DNA of 64,000 nucleotides, from assembly GCA_035571515.1 (NCBI GenBank), contig DATNCQ010000130.1:12527-76526 (forward strand). The letters are read 5' to 3'. Of the stretch, positions 62,100 through 64,000 are shown piece by piece. The position numbers and the translations under genes were made by a program. Origin of the DNA: Gp6-AA40 sp035571515. GTDB lineage: Bacteria; Acidobacteriota; Vicinamibacteria; Vicinamibacterales; UBA2999. Position 1 is the stretch's first letter. Each line of letters opens with the position of its first letter. The notes below the pieces were generated by a model. That model was not told the origin of the DNA and searched no databases. It worked only from the letters and a program-made list of their open reading frames with translations.

Positions 62100-63089
62100 T
62101 CAGGCCGTACCGACCAGCGGGGTGAGATGGTGATAACGTCGATGCACCACATAGCTTTCAATCCGGCCGGAACCGCGGGCGAGCGCCTCCGACAGTACGG
62201 GCGAATCCAACGCATTGATCAGGGCGTCGCCGTGGGCGAGCCAGTGTCGATAGAGCACCTGATACCGCGCGCCGCCGAAAGCGCGACGCGCACGCCGAAA
62301 CCGTTCGCGATCAATGCTGGCTCCGGGCTCGTTCAATGCTCGCCGGGCGCGGAAATACCACCGCAGTTCCTCGACTGTTGACGGAGCGAGCCGCGCGCCG
62401 AGCTCCTCTTCGCAGGCCCGTCGGAACGGGAATTCGGCCTCCTCGAGATGCCGTGGCACGAGCAGTCGAACGACCCAAGCGGGCAGCACGCTGAGAAGGC
62501 GCGCATGCCGGTACAGATACGGCCGGAAGTCCACCGGAATCTGGCGATTGACGACGTAGACGAACTCGTGCGTGTCGCCATCCGGATGCACGCCGATTGG
62601 AAGCTTGTCCGGGAAGTGCCGTACGGTTCGACCGCCGGCGTTTTGAAACACCAACTGCGGCATGTCCTCGGGTCGCAGCCGCGTCGTCTGCGTGAAATAC
62701 GCGAGCTTCTCTTGGGAGGTCGCGAGCCACTTCACCTTCGGCGCCCCGAGCACCGCGTCGAGCACGATCAGTCCCTCGATCGCCCGGCTCACGGACATCA
62801 GCCGCCGGTTCCGATTGTCGGCTTCGCCGATGGCGGCGTAGAGGGCCTTGTTATGCATGTGATACACGCGGGCGCCGCTCCGGGCACACGGGTACGGAGT
62901 GGCGAGTCTCTTTGCCACGAGCTCACGAAAGAACGCTCGTGTCTTGTCGCCGTGCACGAGCCGCGCGGACGCGCAGTACTGGCGCTGAATGCAGATGCCA
63001 CCGTGCAGCATGACCGTCACGAGGAACCGCGCCTGACGTTCGGTGAATCCCAAAGCCATGACGCGCGCAACGCGGTCAGCGTCACTCAT
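62100..63089 (-). CDS. Conserved protein of unknown function, wHTH-like N-terminus
   Basis: 329 residues from ATG 63089. N-terminal 70 residues (ALGFTERQARFLVTVMLHGG, then a two-helix unit) look like a winged-helix DNA-binding module; the rest is a mixed helical domain with conserved-looking PDKLPIGVHPDGDTHEFVYV and HARLLSVLPAWVVRLLVPRH. Similar proteins are seen beside integrases in acidobacterial assemblies; a regulatory or element-maintenance role is an inference. Its start is 22 nt from the decayed recombinase. Confidence 0.65.
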   Translation of the reverse strand: MSDADRVARVMALGFTERQARFLVTVMLHGGICIQRQYCASARLVHGDKTRAFFRELVAKRLATPYPCARSGARVYHMHNKALYAAIGEADNRNRRLMSVSRAIEGLIVLDAVLGAPKVKWLATSQEKLAYFTQTTRLRPEDMPQLVFQNAGGRTVRHFPDKLPIGVHPDGDTHEFVYVVNRQIPVDFRPYLYRHARLLSVLPAWVVRLLVPRHLEEAEFPFRRACEEELGARLAPSTVEELRWYFRARRALNEPGASIDRERFRRARRAFGGARYQVLYRHWLAHGDALINALDSPVLSEALARGSGRIESYVVHRRYHHLTPLVGTA

Positions 63090-63110
63090 GACAACAAATC
63101 CTCACGCAAC

Positions 63111-63867
63111 AGGGGTACGCGCCGAAGACCATCGATCACTTGCACGATGTGCTCAGCGCAATTCTCCGAACGGCGGTCAAGTGGGGCCACCTGAAGGAGA
63201 ACCCTGCGCGGGGCGCGGACCTGCCCACGCTGGCGACGATAAAGCCAAAGTGGGCGCTGACGATCGCACAAGCGGCGGCCTTGCTGAAGGCACTGCTCCA
63301 CTCGCTCAAACGATGACCGGAGTGGCGCTGCTGACAGGGCTGCGGCGTGGCGAGCTGTTCGCGCTGCGCTGGAAGGCGATCGATCTGGATGCCGGCGTGC
63401 TGATGGTGCAGGAGGCGGTCTACGAGGGCGCCTTCGGCACACCGAAGACCCAGGCGGGCCTGCGATCGGTCCCACTGGCAGAGGGCGTGGTCGATCTGCT
63501 CCGAGCGTGGCAGCAACGAACCAAGCGGACGGAACCCGATGACCTGGTCTTCTCGACCATCTCCGGCAAACCTATCTCGCCGAACAACGTGTTGCGACGG
63601 TGGGTCTTTCCGGCGTGTTCAACGCTCGGGCTACCGAACGCGACGTGGCTGACGTTCCGGCGCACCTATTCGTCGTGGGCGCACGCGAACGGTGTTCCCG
63701 GAAAGGTCCTCGCGGATCTGATGGGACACGCCAAGGTCGATACCTCTTTGAACGTCTACGCGCAGGTGGTTGACGGGGCCAAGCGTGCCGCCGCGGAAAA
63801 AGTGAGCGGCGAATTGTTCACGATTGTTCACAAACCGGAAAACGGGAGCGAGCTAACTCATTTGTGA
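63111..63867 (+). pseudogene. Tyrosine recombinase, N-truncated and frameshifted
   Basis: The frame APKTIDHLHDVLSAILRTAV ... NPARGADLP is the end of the core-binding domain and stops near 63316. The catalytic domain continues in another frame: TGLRRGELF (first Arg), LTFRRTYSSWAH (second Arg box), LMGHAKVDTSLNVY (His and Tyr) and the tail ELFTIVHKPE. One indel near 63290 would restore continuity. About 100 or more N-terminal residues are missing. Confidence 0.82.
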
Positions 63868-63933
63868 ATTCTCCAGACTAGGGTGACACATTCAGCTCTC
63901 CTCTTTAGGCTTATCAGCCTTGGCGGAGAGGCG

Positions 63934-64000
63934 ATGACGAAAGGTGAGCAGGCCCGTCTGACGGCGTGGCGGTTGAAGGTGTTGCGGCAGGCGGGCGACG
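63934..64000 (+). CDS. IS481-like transposase, start only (partial)
   Basis: ATG 63934 begins MTKGEQARLTAWRLKVLRQA, the helix-turn-helix start typical of this transposase family; the gene runs off the right edge. The likely element end GGGTGACACATTC lies at 63881-63893. Confidence 0.75.
   Translation, partial: MTKGEQARLTAWRLKVLRQAGD

Noticed and set aside
61682..62215. 177-residue minus-strand frame
   Set aside because: Lies over the large inverted repeat and overlaps the next gene; no domain.
1..64000. CRISPR array
   Set aside because: No regularly spaced direct repeats were seen; the only repeats are tRNA fragments, attC sites and IS ends.

Overview
The window is high-GC bacterial DNA, most like a soil member of the Acidobacteriota (Vicinamibacteria-like). 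This is inferred from family content, not from a marker gene. The supporting families are Ser/Thr kinases with PD40-type C-terminal propellers, a DUF6152 protein beside two lineage-typical exported proteins, a DUF5916 outer-membrane protein, a copper monooxygenase-like c-type cytochrome, FRG and HEAT-repeat proteins, and IS481-like integrases. No rRNA and no intact tRNA gene was recognised.

Layout. (1) 0-12 kb is ordered metabolic DNA: a divergent NMT1/SsuA-type ABC importer, an MFS carrier, an operon of two predicted copper proteins plus an alpha/beta hydrolase, an amidohydrolase, and the DUF6152 operon. (2) 12.2-31.1 kb lies between two direct copies of the 3' half of a tRNA-Asn gene (12729-12773 and 31030-31074), which look like attachment-site scars. 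Outside the left copy sits a beheaded FRG gene. Inside are a divergent sensor kinase/response regulator pair, two ice-binding-like (DUF3494) proteins, a stress and envelope block (Zn phospholipase C-like, AI-2E family permease, Dps, BON protein, two mini membrane proteins), and a tight four-gene operon of an Omp85-like protein, two thymidylate-kinase-like proteins and an MsbA-type ABC exporter. Serine recombinase and transposase remnants abut the right copy. (3) 31-42.4 kb is accessory DNA with at least three more transposase fragments. It carries a two-gene unit of an alpha/alpha-toroid-like protein and an HD-domain protein, and a beta-propeller/HEAT-repeat pair. (4) 42.4-54.9 kb mixes intact genes (ICMT-like methyltransferase, kinase, META protein, VapBC, DUF5916, alpha/beta hydrolase) with relics (nitrile hydratase alpha, ECF sigma factor, truncated kinase, integrase tail). 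(5) 55.4-61.4 kb is an integron-like cassette region without an integron integrase: three attC-like sites flank a methyltransferase and a GNAT acetyltransferase, and a fourth site lies in inverted orientation behind another small gene. A bulb-lectin-type protein and an outer-membrane-like protein lie between. (6) 61.4-64 kb has a large imperfect-loop hairpin, a conserved protein of unknown function, a decayed tyrosine recombinase and the start of an IS481-like element.

How it fits together. The left third behaves like ordinary chromosome. From 12.7 kb rightward the repeated tRNA fragments, recombinase tails and attC sites suggest a locus that has repeatedly gained and lost mobile DNA. The best candidates for undescribed biology are the HD/toroid gene pair, the Omp85-TMK-TMK-ABC operon and the integrase-less attC cluster.
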